Positions 37,401 through 53,689 are shown, counted from the first letter of the stretch. The stretch: 64,000 bases of DNA from Diadophis punctatus similis (GCA_023053685.1 JALIGW010000003.1:48635996-48699995); one strand, 5' to 3'. Notes: generated from the sequence alone by a model not told the origin. Program-made: numbers and translations.

Positions 37401-38216
37401 TGTCATTTATGTAAATTTATATATTTTCGTTCTTTCTTTCTAATCATTGCATTCTTCTTGTTGAAACCTGATATTTTTAAATGCACCCTCACAACTTTTT
37501 TCAAATTTTCATTAATTTCCTTTCTCTTTTATTAAGAGGAATAATTTATCCCAAGCTACTGTTTCCCTTAACTAGATTTCCCTTGGTACACACCCAAAGA
37601 GCCCCTTAATAACTAATACCTGTAAAAAGTCAAGCAAACTTTCTTAAAAACTTCAAATACAAGAATTAAAGCAGATTGCATATCATAACAATTACATTTA
37701 AGTCAAATTTCTCTGATTAAGTTTAGTAAGATCATATAAACACACATAGAAGAAAACGGGATACAGTGAGAGCTATAGCAGAAATGTTCGGCTTGGGGTG
37801 GGAGGATCTCAGAAAGGAGGAAGCCCAGTTTGCCCTAAACTTTGAGGACAATGCAAGGAACATGGAAGCAGCATGCTGATGAAGGTTAAAATGTTCCCCA
37901 GCCCATATTCCAAGGCTTATGTATAGATTTCTGATTTATAATTGGTTTTGACAGCATCTAACGTTGTTCATATTCTTTTGCTATTTCTTAGAACTTTCCT
38001 CTGAGAAGTGTCCAAATTCTTGAGTTTGACTACCATGATCAGTGAGCAGGAACTGCCAGTTTTCAACATAATCCTTTAATGGAAGAAGTGGTGTAGAGAG
38101 TTGTATTCTGATATTCTGAAATCCACATATGTCAGCCTTCAAATGAATGAACAGAGAAATAGTTTTGCATAAACTTGCTGTTCAAAATTTTGGATGCATA
38201 GATTTCTCTTTAAAAT

Positions 38217-39130
38217 TGGTGGAATCTGGAAATTATTTATTAAAAATAAATTTAATTAATCTATCAATAAATTTATACACTGCCATCACACTAAGTAACT
38301 CTGGACAGTTTGCAAGTAAAAAATGATACAATCCACATAAAAGTCCGTACAAAAATAAACAAGTTTAAAAGACAGAGAGAATGCCCTTAAGCCACCAATC
38401 GCCCCCAGGGTTATAACCCATGTGCTAGTTGACAGAGCCAGCAGAGTCGGAGCCAATCGAATCTCAGGGGGAAAGATCTTCCATAGGGCAGGATCAATGA
38501 CTGAGAAGACCCTCTTCCTAGACCCCGCCTATTGAAATTATTTAACTGACGGAATCAGTAACATGTCCCTGCTACCTAACTGGATGGGACAAGTTGATGT
38601 GACTGTGATAAGGAAATTTCTCAGGTAAACTGGGCCCATGTCATAAAAGACTTTAAAAGACATAACCAACCCCTTGAGTTGGACCTGGAAACAAACTGGT
38701 ACCCAATGCAGCTCATACAGCAGAGGTGTTAATACACCCTCATAGGTGCTCCCAAAACTCACAACACCTTGTTCTGCACCAGCTGAAGTTTCCAGATGCT
38801 TTTCAAGAGTAGCACCATAAACAGTGTATTGCAGAAATACATACAGGAGATGATCAGAGCATGAGAAACTGAGGTAAGGGCCTTTCCATCCAGTTAAAGG
38901 TGTAACTAGCACACATCATGAAATTGAGCAAAGAGCCTCTTAGCCATCTGCCTAGGAGGATCCCCAGATTATACAGGGGTTGTCTAGGACAGTGCAATAT
39001 CATCTTAGATGGTAAACCTCCAGATACAGGAGAGGCCCCCACCCACAGCCGCATGCAATCCATATGTGGCGATAGGAGTGAAGTTGCAGAGATGGGTCTT
39101 GCAAATCTGATGCAAGATTCATAACCTGAT
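38217..39130 (-). mobile_element. L2-like LINE 3' region
   Basis: The minus-strand frame at 38538-38912 carries LLYELHWVPVCFQVQLKGLV and FKVFYDMGPVYLRNFL, the L2 C-terminal RT pattern (LHWLPV-FR-QFK ... YKAL-GLGP-YL). The 3' UTR holds AACTGTCCAGAGTTACTTAG and TATAAATTTATTGATAGATT, and ends in AAAT units near 38217. The part upstream of 38880 (to 39130) is related but less certain. Confidence 0.7.
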
Positions 39131-39676
39131 GTACAATTTCTTACATACACAACAAAATATAAGTCTGCAGCATTCTTACAACAAAAGAAAATTAAGCATG
39201 CTTCTGTTACTGCTGGCTGTCAGGAAAACAAAAATGCATAAATCCTATGCAGTGTTAGAGTACACACATGAGTATTAAAAAGATGATGAGGATAAATGCA
39301 TTCTCATAACATCCCTGGATTTCAGGCATTCTGCCTTTCATGTTTTTTAATCAGTAGGAGGTTTTAAGTTCATTAAATTGAAAGTGTTTACAATGAATTC
39401 CTCTACAGATAATTATACTCAGTAAGGAATAATCCATTATGCTGTGGATATATGAGATTCTTGAGGACACATTTTATGTGCACATCGTTGCTTCACCATA
39501 TTCTTGCATGTTGAAATGTTTCCAAATTGGAATCAGTGATTTACTAATTGATAGAATTTAATGGTAGATTCACTTACTATTCTAAAGGGAAATCTTTGAA
39601 AATATTTTCATAAGCAAAATAGCTCGAAATAGATCTATAATAGTCTCCCTTCATTTTCATTTATCAGCAAAAAATG

Positions 39677-39678
<2 letters not shown>

Positions 39679-39708
<30 letters not shown>
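39679..39708 (+). repeat. (CA)n microsatellite
   Basis: About 15 CA units. Confidence 0.97.
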
Positions 39709-39715
<7 letters not shown>

Positions 39716-39719
39716 AAGC

Positions 39720-39823
<104 letters not shown>

Positions 39824-39922
39824 GAATCTGCCATTCAATTCTATCAATTAGTAAATCACTGATTCCAATTTGGAAACATTTCAACATGCAAGAATATGGT
39901 GAAACAACTATATATGAATTAT

Positions 39923-40190
39923 GAGCCGAGGTGGCGCAGCAGTTAGAGTGCAGTACTGCAGGCTACTTTAGCTGACTGTGATCAGCAGTTCAGCTGTTCA
40001 ACTCTCACCGGCTCAAGGTTGACTCAGCCTTCCATCCTTCCGAGGTAGGTAAAATGAGGACCCAGATTGTTGGGGGAAATATAAAATATACATTGCTTAA
40101 TGGTGTAAACCGCTTAGAGAGTGCTTGCACTTTGAGGCGGTATATAAGCCTCACTAATAAATAAACAAAATAAATAAATAAATAAATAAA
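39923..40190 (+). mobile_element. tRNA-derived squamate SINE
   Basis: The head is GAGCCGAGGTGGCGCAGCAG, with an A-box-like GTTAGAGTGCAGTACTGCAG and a B-box-like region near GTTCAACTCTCACC. The body is CGGCTCAAGGTTGACTCAGC, then AAAATGAGGACCCAGATTGT. The end is GGCGGTATATAAGCCTC and an AAAT tail. Confidence 0.9.
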
Positions 40191-40204
40191 TATACATACA
40201 ATAA

Positions 40205-40384
40205 TACCATAAATATTATTATATTATTATATTATATTATATTATATTATATTATATTATATTATATTATATTATATTATATTATATTATATTATATTAT
40301 ATTATATTATATTATATTATATTATATTATATTATATTATATTATTATAATTATATTTATTATATTATATTATTATATTAGTAA
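40205..40384 (+). repeat. (ATATT)n pentanucleotide array
   Basis: About 30 ATATT/ATTAT units directly after the SINE's AAAT tail. Confidence 0.95.
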
Positions 40385-41843
40385 TGTTTGCCATTTATAC
40401 TACTGCATAGTTTTGGTTTTGTTGCTAATTGAGATTTATAATGAATGTGATGAGATATAGTTAGAATGTTTATACAATGAGCCAGAACAAGATAAGGATC
40501 TGTGAATTTATTTTTTCCTGTTTCATTCACTGATAACATAGTATGCTACATGTTCAATGTGTTTTCCATCTTAAAAGTGTATTTTAAAGTCTTTTTTAAG
40601 CCCCACTTCTTAGATCTCTTCTCTGATGTCGACTCATTTCAGCTGACCATTTCTGCTTTTTATTATACGTTTACCTTGTTGCCTTGACAACCAGTATGGC
40701 ATAAATTGTTAGGTGCCTTCCTTGTCTTTATTTATATTACCATTAAATGATGGACTAAAACATCAAAATTGTACATTGGGTTTTTCTCTTTTTGTGTGGG
40801 GATTATTTTAAGTCTTTAAGGTATTTTCTATCTCATCTGTGTTTAATAATTCTATCTTTAATCTTGCTTTCTACCAATTTATCTGAAAAAATGCAAGACC
40901 AGCCAGTGATTTTTTTCTCTTACTCAGATGTATGCATGTATTCAAGATTAAAAAAATATCATTACATTACATATTTCACAAAAAATCATTAGTTTCACAC
41001 TTGAGATTGTCCTTAAGTTGTTATTTTTCAGATATAACTGTTTCAAGTTTTCATTTTCTGGAAAACAATATGCCTTAATTTCTTACCACCTTTATTTGTT
41101 TCAGTTTTCAGGAGCTATCATTGGGGGGATTTGTGGGGGGGGTGGGATGTATATTCTGCATCTTCCTAAGTGAAGAAAGGATCCCAAAAAACTGTCACGT
41201 TCTGTTTCATTTGCTATTTCAGATTCCAGCCATGTTCTCTGATGATTTCTGGTTTCTGATTTATTTATATAATTTGTGAATTTGATGAAGATGTATTAAA
41301 AAGTTTATTGAATTTTAAATTTAAATTGTTTTTATCAGATTTTAGTATCAGATAATTTCTGTCTTGAACTCTGCACTTTGACATGGCTCAAGGGCTAATC
41401 AATTACATTGACTCTTTTTTTAAAAAAGGCTGGTAAGAGTTTTTATTTAATTCTTCAAGAATCACACCATCTATACCAATCTAAATGAAAATTTCTAGTA
41501 CAGCAATAACTTTATTAGCCTTATTCAAATATCATAATGTATATCACACACACACACACACACACACACAAAGTTGGACTTTTTATTGTCGTCTCTCAGA
41601 TGTAATGCTGAACGTTAACTTCTAGCATGTCTTAACATTGGTTATGCTGGCTGAGACTGATTAGCAATTCAGCCTGTTTAGAGACTCTCACATTCCAAAC
41701 TGGAACAATACAAATGATGTTATAATATATGTTTTATTATATATTTGCTCATTCAAAGTAACTTTTGTAGATAATTTGACTTGACTTAATAATACTGTTT
41801 GAATCAGAAAAATGGAAATATAACCAGAATTGTTGGGCAGACC
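40385..41843. other. AT-rich intron, no recognised feature except a (CA)n run
   Basis: A CA microsatellite lies at 41545-41571. Otherwise nothing is recognised. Confidence 0.45.
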
Positions 41844-41851
41844 TTATAGAT

Positions 41852-42300
41852 CAGTGATGGCGAACCCATGGCACACGTTGCCCTAGCTCAGCTCCAGCGC
41901 ACATGTGCGCGCTGGCCAGCTGCTTTTTGGCTCGTGCAGAGGCTCTGGGAGGGCGTTTCTGGCCTCCAAAGGCCTCAGTGGGTGGGGGAGGGTGAAAAAC
42001 GGTCCCACCGGAAGTCAGGAAACGGGCCCTTTCCGGCCTCTGGAGGGCCTCCATGGGGGTGGGGGAGGCCGTTTTCACCCACCCCAGGCTGCAGGGAAGA
42101 ATCTGGAGCCTGGGAAGGGTGAAAAATGGGCTATTGGGGCCACTGGAAGTTGGGAAATGGGGGAGGGGGCCATGTGCGCAGGGCGGGGCAGCACGAGGGG
42201 TCACGGGACATTGAATTATGGGTGTGGGCACTTGCTCGTGTGCAATATAGCGTGCATGCGCACTTTTGGCACCTGAAGAAAAAAAGGTTCGCCATCACTG
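41852..42300 (+). mobile_element. hAT element with perfect TTATAGAT target duplication
   Basis: 449 bp. The ends CAGTGATGGCGAACCCATGG and AAGGTTCGCCATCACTG are inverted repeats. The target duplication TTATAGAT is perfect (41844-41851 and 42301-42308). The interior is GC-rich, with GGCCTC/GGGTGGGGGAGG-type phrases. It has no transposase. Its right duplication overlaps the edge of the next element. Confidence 0.95.
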
Positions 42301-42303
42301 TTA

Positions 42304-42666
42304 TAGATGGTCCTTGACTTACAACCCCAATTGAGCCCAAAATTTGGGTTATAAATCATTTCAGTCATAAATTGAGTAACCACATGACTGGTCTCAATTT
42401 TACGACATTAAGCAAATCACATGATTATTAAGTCTGAATCCAGTTTGTCCAAGGGTTAGTTTTTGGCCAGAAAATGGCAAAAAAGTAACAAAGCATGATC
42501 ACGTGATGCTGCCACTGCTAAGAGCCTGAAATGCCATCACATGACTGTGAGGATGGTGCGGTAGTCGTAACTTCGAGGACAGGTTATATGTAAATTTTTT
42601 CAAGTACATCATAACTTCAGTCATTAAGCAACCAGTCATAAACCATGGATTACCAGTATTGTCCAT
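42304..42666 (+). mobile_element. Tigger/mariner-like MITE with TA flanks
   Basis: The left end is TAGATGGTCCTTGACTTACA and the right end CATGGATTACCAG, with TA at 42302-42303 and 42667-42668. Interior words such as GAGCCCAAAATTT and ATCACGTGATGCTGCC are typical of this family (compare 4596 and 60702). Confidence 0.75.
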
Positions 42667-42728
42667 AGTAGACAATATGTACAATACTCCAGAGTTCACT
42701 TTAACCAGTGGTGATTACTTTTTAAGTA

Positions 42729-43093
42729 CCGTATTTTTCAGACTATAAGATACACTGGTGTATAAGACGCACCAAGATTTCGAAGAGGTAAGTAAGAAAA
42801 AAAAAGTTATTTCCCTCCCCCAGGAGCACTCTGCAGACCTCCCAAACCCTCTGCACACCCATTTTTGTGAAAAACGGGCTGGTTTTTGTCCGTTTTCTGT
42901 AAAAATGGGGGTGTTTTTGCCCTCCCCCGGCCCCCAGGAGCACTCTGCAGACCTCCCAAACCTCTGCGCACCCATTTTCGCACGGGGCGGACTTTGTGAG
43001 CCCCAAAATGGCTGTATTCGGTGTATAAGCCGCACCAACATTTCCACCCTCTTTTGGGGTGGGGAGTGCGTCTTATACTCTGAAAAATAGGGG
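42729..43093 (+). mobile_element. TA-flanked 'TATAAGACGCACC' MITE, copy D
   Basis: The ends are CCGTATTTTTCAGACTATAA and CTTATACTCTGAAAAATAGG, with TA at 42727-42728 and 43094-43095. Inside, a 114-bp unit starting CAGGAGCACTCTGCAGACCT is present twice (42821 and 42935). Confidence 0.85.
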
Positions 43094-43095
43094 TA

Positions 43096-45187
43096 ATTGA
43101 TTCCATGAATGACTTTCTACTGAAATAAACAGAAAATAAGAGAATATTCTTTTATTCACATGGCTTTGCCTGCCTAGGTGAGACAGAGCATATAGCATAT
43201 TTTCCTGACTTTCCTCTACATGCTAAACATTAATGAATCCTTTTTTCATATATGTTTGTATAATGATAATTGCATGTACATGTTTGAGATATGGAAGATA
43301 ATTCAGATTGTACATTAAAAAAATCATATGGCTCACTATTACATTTTTACTCTTTCTTTATAGTAGAAGCATATAAGGTTGCTTTTCAGACCAAATCCAA
43401 GTTCTATAAGAAATATATCCAATGTTCCCCATATCTCTGATATGAATACAAAATCAGGAATGATGAAGTGAATTAAAATCCTCCAAATATGTAGGAAATA
43501 GAATCTTTTTGATTCATTTTAAAGTGGTAGTGGATTTTATTTTGTAATGGCAAATGTAATAGATATCAAGGCATGGGATAAAATTATGCATTATTTTCTT
43601 TCAGGTTACACACTTTTCTGTGATGCTGAAAAATGGCCAAAATAATAGCCTGCCTGAGTTAGTTGTATTGCAGAGTGTGGAGCTCAGGAAATCTAGCTTT
43701 TTTCATCCTGTAAAATTTAGAAGTTATTGAAGCAATTTAAGCTAGAAACGTGACATATAAAATGGTCTGAGTCAGTTATTCGTCATATGGAAATAATTTG
43801 AAGTGTTGCAAAAAGCACAAAGAGGTCTTAAGCTTTTTTTCTTATTGTACATGGTATTTTGATTTAAAACGCACTTCCTGAGAAATGGTAACAGACTGAT
43901 ATGAGGTTATCAAAATGCATACACTTTGAGTACTATATTGTATGGAAACAATTATTAAGACATCAGTAAGCTTTATACCAGAAAATTCTCACACTAAGTT
44001 GGTTTATGTTAATTTGATTTGGGAGGATCCAGGAAGAGAAAAAAATGATGTACAAAATGCTATTACTTCAACATATATTTGTTTGGTCATTTGTTGTCAT
44101 GTTTTCATACAGAATTCATACTGACAAAATCAGGTCAGTTTTTCTGCTGATCTGCATTTTAAAAAAGTCACATTTGAGCAAACACACACAATTAAGTGTT
44201 TGTTTAATATGTGTTCAGTTCTTGTTTTATTGACTCCCCAGAGGGATTTGTGTGAATTACATGGACTTTGTAATATCAGCAAAGAAATATGAAATACCAT
44301 TTTATGTTACACTGTGAATTTATTACAGATGCGGGTATCTTTTGTGTGTATGAAGATACCCTTGCTATTAGAGGCAACTATAATTTAGCTCCCTCCCTTG
44401 ATGAATAATCTGAAATATAGAAGAATAATTTTCATATTAGGTTAAATAGCCCCATAAGGATTCTGTTGGCACTTGATTTTTTATAATGTGCCATTTGGCA
44501 GAAAAATACTTTAAGGATAATAGTATTCCTAAGATATTAATTTAGATATTATACACAGAAGAGGCTCACCTACCGAAATAGTGTGTGTGCATGCTCTGCC
44601 TTGATTTAGAGCATCAGTTGAGATGCCAGTTTCATCCAGGAATGGGAGGAGTAGATGTTCCATTTTTTATTTTCTACTTTGTATCTAAGAAGATTATATA
44701 TTATATATAAGAAGATATATTTTCATACACAATACCCATCACATCCAATTCTCCTATATGCAGTGTACCACAAAGAATATGTATGCATAGACAATAATAG
44801 TGATGGTGGTTGTAGATGTTTTGCCACTGAATGTGTGAATGGGTGGCAGACAAATGTTTTGAAGGACACATTGGGTTTTCAAAAAGCTTAAAGGCATGAA
44901 TTATAGTAAAGGTACGCAATATGAGGACTCTTTCAAACAAACTGCAGAGATCTTCTGTTTTAAAAATGTTAAAGTCCACTTCATTGCAGAACCTTAAACA
45001 TTAGCATTCTAAAACAAAACGATTTTAGCAAAGTAAACTAGTATTTGAACCTTTTGAAGATTCATTAGAGTCTTAACAGCTTCTATTATGTGGTTACTCA
45101 GATCTTACAATTTCTGTTGCTGGCTTTTAGAGGTACAAGTAGCTGGAAAGAAGGTTTAGACAAGATTTTGTTCGATATTGTTTATAG
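43096..45187. other. Unique-looking intron, no recognised feature
   Basis: AT-rich sequence. No gene or named repeat. Confidence 0.4.
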
Positions 45188-45715
45188 CATGGGTCCTCAA
45201 ATTATGGGCCGCGGGCAGCATGTGGTCCGCCAAAGCCATTAATCTGGCCCTTGCAGGCCCACACAGCTGCCCCGCCCACATCGCCCCCCCACCCTTCGGC
45301 TGAGTGCAGGACTTACCTTTGCGAGCCCCGTGGGCCGGAACTGAAAGGTAAGGCCAACAATTTTGGCCTGCAGAGACATTCTGGAGGCAGGGGAGGTGAA
45401 AAACAGGGTGCACAGACTTTCCAGGAGGCCAAAAAATGAGCGAAAACGGCCTGGTTTTGGCCAAAAACCGGGCCGTTTTTGCCCCCCCAGAATGCTGTTG
45501 GAGGCGGGGGAAGTGAAAAACAGGGCGCACAGATGTCCCAGGACGCGAAAAACGGACGAAAGCAGCCCATTTTTGGCCAAAAAATGGACCATTTTTGCCT
45601 GTTTTTGGCCTGCAGAATGCTTCTGTAGGTGGGGAGGTGAAAAACAGATGCCCCAGGAGGCCAAAAAAACCAGGTGAAAATGGCCTGTTTTACACCTCCC
45701 CCGCCTCCAGAAGAT
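45188..45715 (+). mobile_element. hAT-like element with internal triplication, right end missing
   Basis: The left end CATGGGTCCTCAAATTATGG resembles the hAT terminus CAGGGGTCCTCAAACT. Inside, a unit of about 120 bp (GGAGGCGGGGGAAGTGAAAA-type start, ending GGCC-TTTTTGCC) is repeated three times from about 45363, 45486 and 45607. No matching right terminus is seen before the GA-rich tract. Confidence 0.6.
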
Positions 45716-45780
45716 AGAGAGAGAAAGAGAGACAGACGGACGGACGGAGAGAGGGAGGGAGGGAGAAAGAGAGGGAGAGA
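45716..45780 (+). repeat. GA/GGGA-rich tract
   Basis: AGAGAGAGAAAGAGAGACAG and GAGGGAGGGAGGGAG. Confidence 0.9.
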
Positions 45781-45899
45781 CTTTCTTATCTTTTGGCAAT
45801 ACTGACATGAATAAATTATATCTGGGATTATATCAAGGTGATGAGGAAAGTGAATCATTGTTATTTCACCCTTAATGCATCCATCAACAGCCATTAGGT

Positions 45900-46710
45900 T
45901 GATCCATTAGAGACCAGCCATAGGATCATCTACAAGGCAGCTGTGAGGAATATCCATTCTACTTGGCAGATAAAATCACTGTTTGGAGTTGAACTTTTAC
46001 TGGGCAGTTGTAAGTGAGATGCCAAGGGTCAATTCTGCCAAGACCAAGTGGCTCTGGCTGTTCAGGGCTTCCTGGATTAGATAACTTTTTAATCTGATCT
46101 CAGATGGGGTGGCACTTGACATTTGAGACTAGTATGCACCTTGGGGATCCTGCTGGATTCACAGGTACAACTCAAAGAGCAGGTGGCAGCTATGGCCAGG
46201 AGGGCCTTTGTACGGGTCCCTCTTGTGCATCAGTTGTATCAGTTCCTAAAAAGAAGGCCTTTCAGATGGTTGCTTATGCCTAGTCACCTTCTGATTGGAT
46301 TAATGCAATGTGCTGCACCTGTAGACCTCTGGAAACTACGGGTACAGTAGCAATGGGAGTAATCTGATACAGTCGTGTGACATCACTGATTTGTGAGCTG
46401 CACTGGTTGCTGGTTGGCTATTAGTTCCAATTCAATATCGTGATTGTCACCTATGAAGCCCTTTATGACATTGGGCCTTGTTATTTGATGGACTGCTTGT
46501 CTTTAGTGGTCTTTGCCTGCCAGTAAGATTGGATAGTATGGGGCGCTCCAAGTTCCTTAAATTAATCAATGTAATGTATGATCTGGAACCATATCTTCTG
46601 TGTTGCAGCACCTGCCGTCAAGAACAGCATCTCCCTGAATGGCATAGCTCTGACCCTACAAGGGTTCTGCAAGTCTTTAAAAACTTTGCTTCCAGACCTT
46701 ATTAGGTTGG
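45900..46710 (+). mobile_element. L2-like LINE ORF remnant
   Basis: A frame at 46123-46350 reads LGILLDSQVQLKEQVAAMAR, and later LLIGLMQCAAPVDLWKLR. This is the L2 motif order LGVLLD-SL ... QV-A-ARSAF ... LDYCNALY ... KLQ. A later frame at about 46390-46480 resembles ELHWLLVG. The upstream part (from GATCCATTAGAGACCAGCCA) fits the same element. It is riddled with stops and not functional. Confidence 0.7.
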
Positions 46711-46777
46711 CAGATTTTCTTTTGTTATCTGTTCAATGAGTTATGTACACAGCCCTTTCCCTTTATATTATTTTAAA

Positions 46778-50441
<3,664 letters not shown>

Positions 50442-50449
50442 ATCTAGTC

Positions 50450-50593
50450 CATGGGTCTCCAACCTTGGCAACTTTAAGACTTGTGGACTTCAACTCCCAG
50501 AATTCCACAACCAGCAAAGCTAACAAAGCTGGCTGTGGAATTCTGGGAGTTGAAGTCCATAAGTCTTAAAATTGCCAAGGTTGGAAACCCCTG
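50450..50593 (+). mobile_element. Palindromic hAT MITE with perfect 8-bp target duplication
   Basis: 144 bp. The ends are CATGGGTCTCCAACCTTGGC and CCAAGGTTGGAAACCCCTG. The whole element folds on itself (CAACTCCCAGAATTCC against GGAATTCTGGGAGTTG). Perfect ATCTAGTC duplications flank it (50442-50449 and 50594-50601). It is the same family as the nested copies at 24437-24721. Confidence 0.93.
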
Positions 50594-52203
50594 ATCTAGT
50601 CTTTTATAATGTTCAAATTCTCATTCAGAATATCCACTACCTCTTTGTCTTAGATTAAAAGATGAATATTATTTGCATATTGATGACAATTTAGCTCTAA
50701 ACCCTAAATAACACCACCACCATTTTTGTTTAGATGTTAAATAATGTGGTAGGATAAAATTGAATTCTCCTAGAATTTCCTATATACTACCTACTAACCG
50801 TCTGTGAGCAAGATAGGTGGTTTAAAATATTTGATAAATAATTTAAATAACTAAGAACAGGCTGCCATATGAAATGGAGAATTCTCCGAGGGCGTCGCCA
50901 ATGTCTCAGCGCCATGGACGTTTCCCTTGGAACCTCCAAAGGAAATGCCGAATTTCCAGTTGTTTAGGGACCCGGAGCCATCGGAACCAGGTCGGAGCTG
51001 CCCTGGAGGGGTGGTGGAAAGGGGAGGCACATATCGGTGAAAAGATCTAAGCGTTTGTGCAGGAGCAGTATGGAAGTAAAGTACTGAAGCTGTGTGAGTG
51101 TGACCAATTTAAAGATAAAAGAAGATTTAAATGAGATAGTAAAAGATATCCCAGAGCAGAAACTAGTGGCTATCTAGCAACTGGGAATACCATAGAGAGA
51201 GTTGGATAAATGGAGATTAAAGCCCAAGAAGATTGTTGATGTTCTTGCAATTGGACTTGGTGAAAAGTAAAGAAATTTGAAAAAGAATAATGAATTTGAA
51301 GAAAATATCCCATATGTGGACTGAAAGCATTTTGGAGAGTTTTGTTAACTAACCGGTCTGTTATATTGGGAATCCGGCAACGCCATCTGCTGGTTGAAAG
51401 AAAATATTACAACAGCTTGTGGAAAGATAGAAGAAAGATTTGCTGGCACTATGGAGATTGACCTTGCTTACAAGAAGATAACTTGGAAACTGTGATAACT
51501 TGAAAGGAGTGTATGTTGTGTTATGGTGTTTGATTTTGACTTATATGGTGATGGAAGATAACAAGATTTTGAACTGGAATGGAATAGACTAAAATTGGAT
51601 ACCAGAATACTGAAGTACAAAGAGACTATATTGATTTAAGCTTCAACAAAGACAGATTTAATTTTAAAAAAAGTTTTCATAATTGTAAACTTGGTAATAT
51701 GGAGATGTGTATGTATGAAGAATTAATTGGGATGTTAAAATATATACATGATGATATAAAAACTTATCTTTTGGAATTTAGAGGTAATAAGAAAATAGAA
51801 ACGAAGTTGGAACTTATAGAACACTCAGAATGCACAATGCTGGAAAATAAAAATGAGGAACAAGGAAACTACATTGAAGACAAAGAGATTGAAAATAAAA
51901 AACAGATAGATGATTCCACTGGGATTTACAGTGACAAGAAAAGAGTAGACGGGGGAGTATTACTTTCAGAAGAACCAATCAAAAGACAGAGGGGGTAATA
52001 GGGAGAAGAGACTAGGAGGAATTGTGAGGAGATTTAAGCAAATAATATACTTAAAAGGAAGAAAAGGAATTCAGAAAAAAGAATTTATATGTATACAAAT
52101 AAAAGAAAGAAAAATAAGAAGTTAAGAGAAGGGGAGGAAACGGAAAAACCCACAAGAAGTGGAAGTTTTGAGACCAAAAGAGAATTGATGAAGAGGGGAA
52201 GAT

Positions 52204-52717
52204 TAATGGAAAGGAAGAGGAGTAATAAGACATTTGTTAATAGATTTACTTGTATCAATGTTATTAATTGTATATAATTAATTATGGTATAAGGTTTTTA
52301 TATAAGATTGGTATATGATGATATATATTATGAAAAGTGAAAATCAAACTCTGATGATGATTCAAAGGGATGAATTTAGAAAGAAAGAAGGGAAATAAGT
52401 TATATTATAGTAGGTGCAATTGTTGGAATGTTATAAAATTTGTATAATTATTATTTTAAAAGGTTTTTATACAAGATTTGTAATGGAAAGGAAGAGGGAT
52501 AAAAAGACATGTTAATAGACTTAATTGCATCAATATTATTAATTGTGTATAATTAATTATGATACAAGGTTTTTATATAAGATTGGTATATGATGATACA
52601 TATTATAAAAAGTGAAAATTAAATTTTGATGATGAACTTAGAAAGGATGAAAGGAAATAAATTACATTACAGTAGATGAAATTGTTGGAACATTATAAAA
52701 TTTGTATAATTATTATA
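52204..52717 (+). repeat. Two-unit direct repeat, period about 277 bp
   Basis: TAATGGAAAGGAAGAG starts both units (52204 and 52481). Both share GTATAATTAATTATG, TTTATATAAGATTGGTATAT and AAATTTGTATAATTATTAT in order, at roughly 85% similarity by eye. Confidence 0.85.
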
Positions 52718-52742
52718 CAAATAATATGATAATTATGATAGC

Positions 52743-53014
52743 AGTGTTCCAATATCTCAGGGGTTGCCACAAAGAAGAGGGAGTCAAACTATTCTCCAAG
52801 GCACCTGGGGGTAGAACAAGAAGCAATGGGTGAAAACTAAACAAGGAGAGAAATAACTTAGAACTAAGGAGAAATTTCCTGACAGTTAGAACAATTAATC
52901 AGTGGAACAGCTTGCCTCCAGAAGTTGTGAATGCTCCAACACTAGAGGTTTTTAAGAAGATGTTGGATAACCATCTGTCAAGTAGTGTAGGGTTTCCTGC
53001 GTAAGTTCCAACTC
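52743..53014 (+). mobile_element. CR1 LINE 3' end
   Basis: It contains GGAGAAATTTCCTGACAGTT, then CAGTGGAACAGCTTGCCTCC and GAGGTTTTTAAGAAGATG, the well-known CR1 3' region (frame reads FLTVRTINQWNSLPPEVV). It ends GTTCCAACTCTG and runs into a TTG array. Confidence 0.85.
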
Positions 53015-53042
53015 TGTTGTTGTTGTTGTTGTTGTTGTTGTT
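53015..53042 (+). repeat. (TTG)n microsatellite at a CR1 tail
   Basis: Nine TTG units. Confidence 0.95.
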
Positions 53043-53689
53043 TTCAAAGGTTTTTGTATAAGACTTATATAATTCATAAATTTGATTTCATGTTGAAGAG
53101 ATTTTTGATAATTAGTGGGTTTTTGTATATTGGGAAGTTGGTAGTGTTATCAGCCAATGGATGGATGTGTAGCGACAAGGTTAGATTTTGTTTAAATATT
53201 GAGGATGAATTAAAATAAGAAAAACTCAGTAATAAAGGTGAAAGGGGGATCTGAAAAGGTAAAAGAGATTAGAAATTAAGGGCATTTAGAGATGACTGAA
53301 TGAAAATAAAATGAGTAAAGATAAAAAATAAGGAAAGGGAGGAGTACGTCCCAAAACTAAAAACACAAAGGATGGATTTGAAAGATAAATGAAATGAGGT
53401 ACAAGAGACAATAAACATGTATGGAAAATAAGTAACAGCAATTAAATCGGAAGAAAATGGAAAATTAAAGGTGGTAGACCCAGGCAACAAAAATAGGTGG
53501 CAAAGGAGGCAGCATTAGGACAGTAGTAAATATACCTAGAAAAATATAATATGTGTAGAAATATGGATATGGGAAAAATATAAGTCTAAGAGTAGCACCG
53601 ATGATTAAATGAAGTTAGGGATTTGAGTTACCCATCTGTTAACCATAAAATGGATTATGATTAGATTTAATCATAATTAGAGCCGAGGT

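Noticed and set aside
39923..40010. tRNA gene
   Set aside because: The A-box/B-box-like region belongs to the SINE head. It cannot fold as a full cloverleaf, and the same body follows in three copies.
42743..43006. Cys/Trp-rich frame repeated as possible small protein
   Set aside because: It lies within the terminal repeats of MITE copy D and comes from a 114-bp tandem duplication.
45239..45894. Overlapping frames of 189-193 codons on the minus strand
   Set aside because: They are caused by the internal triplication of the hAT-like element plus the GA-rich tract. There is no domain, and the repeat period explains the openness.
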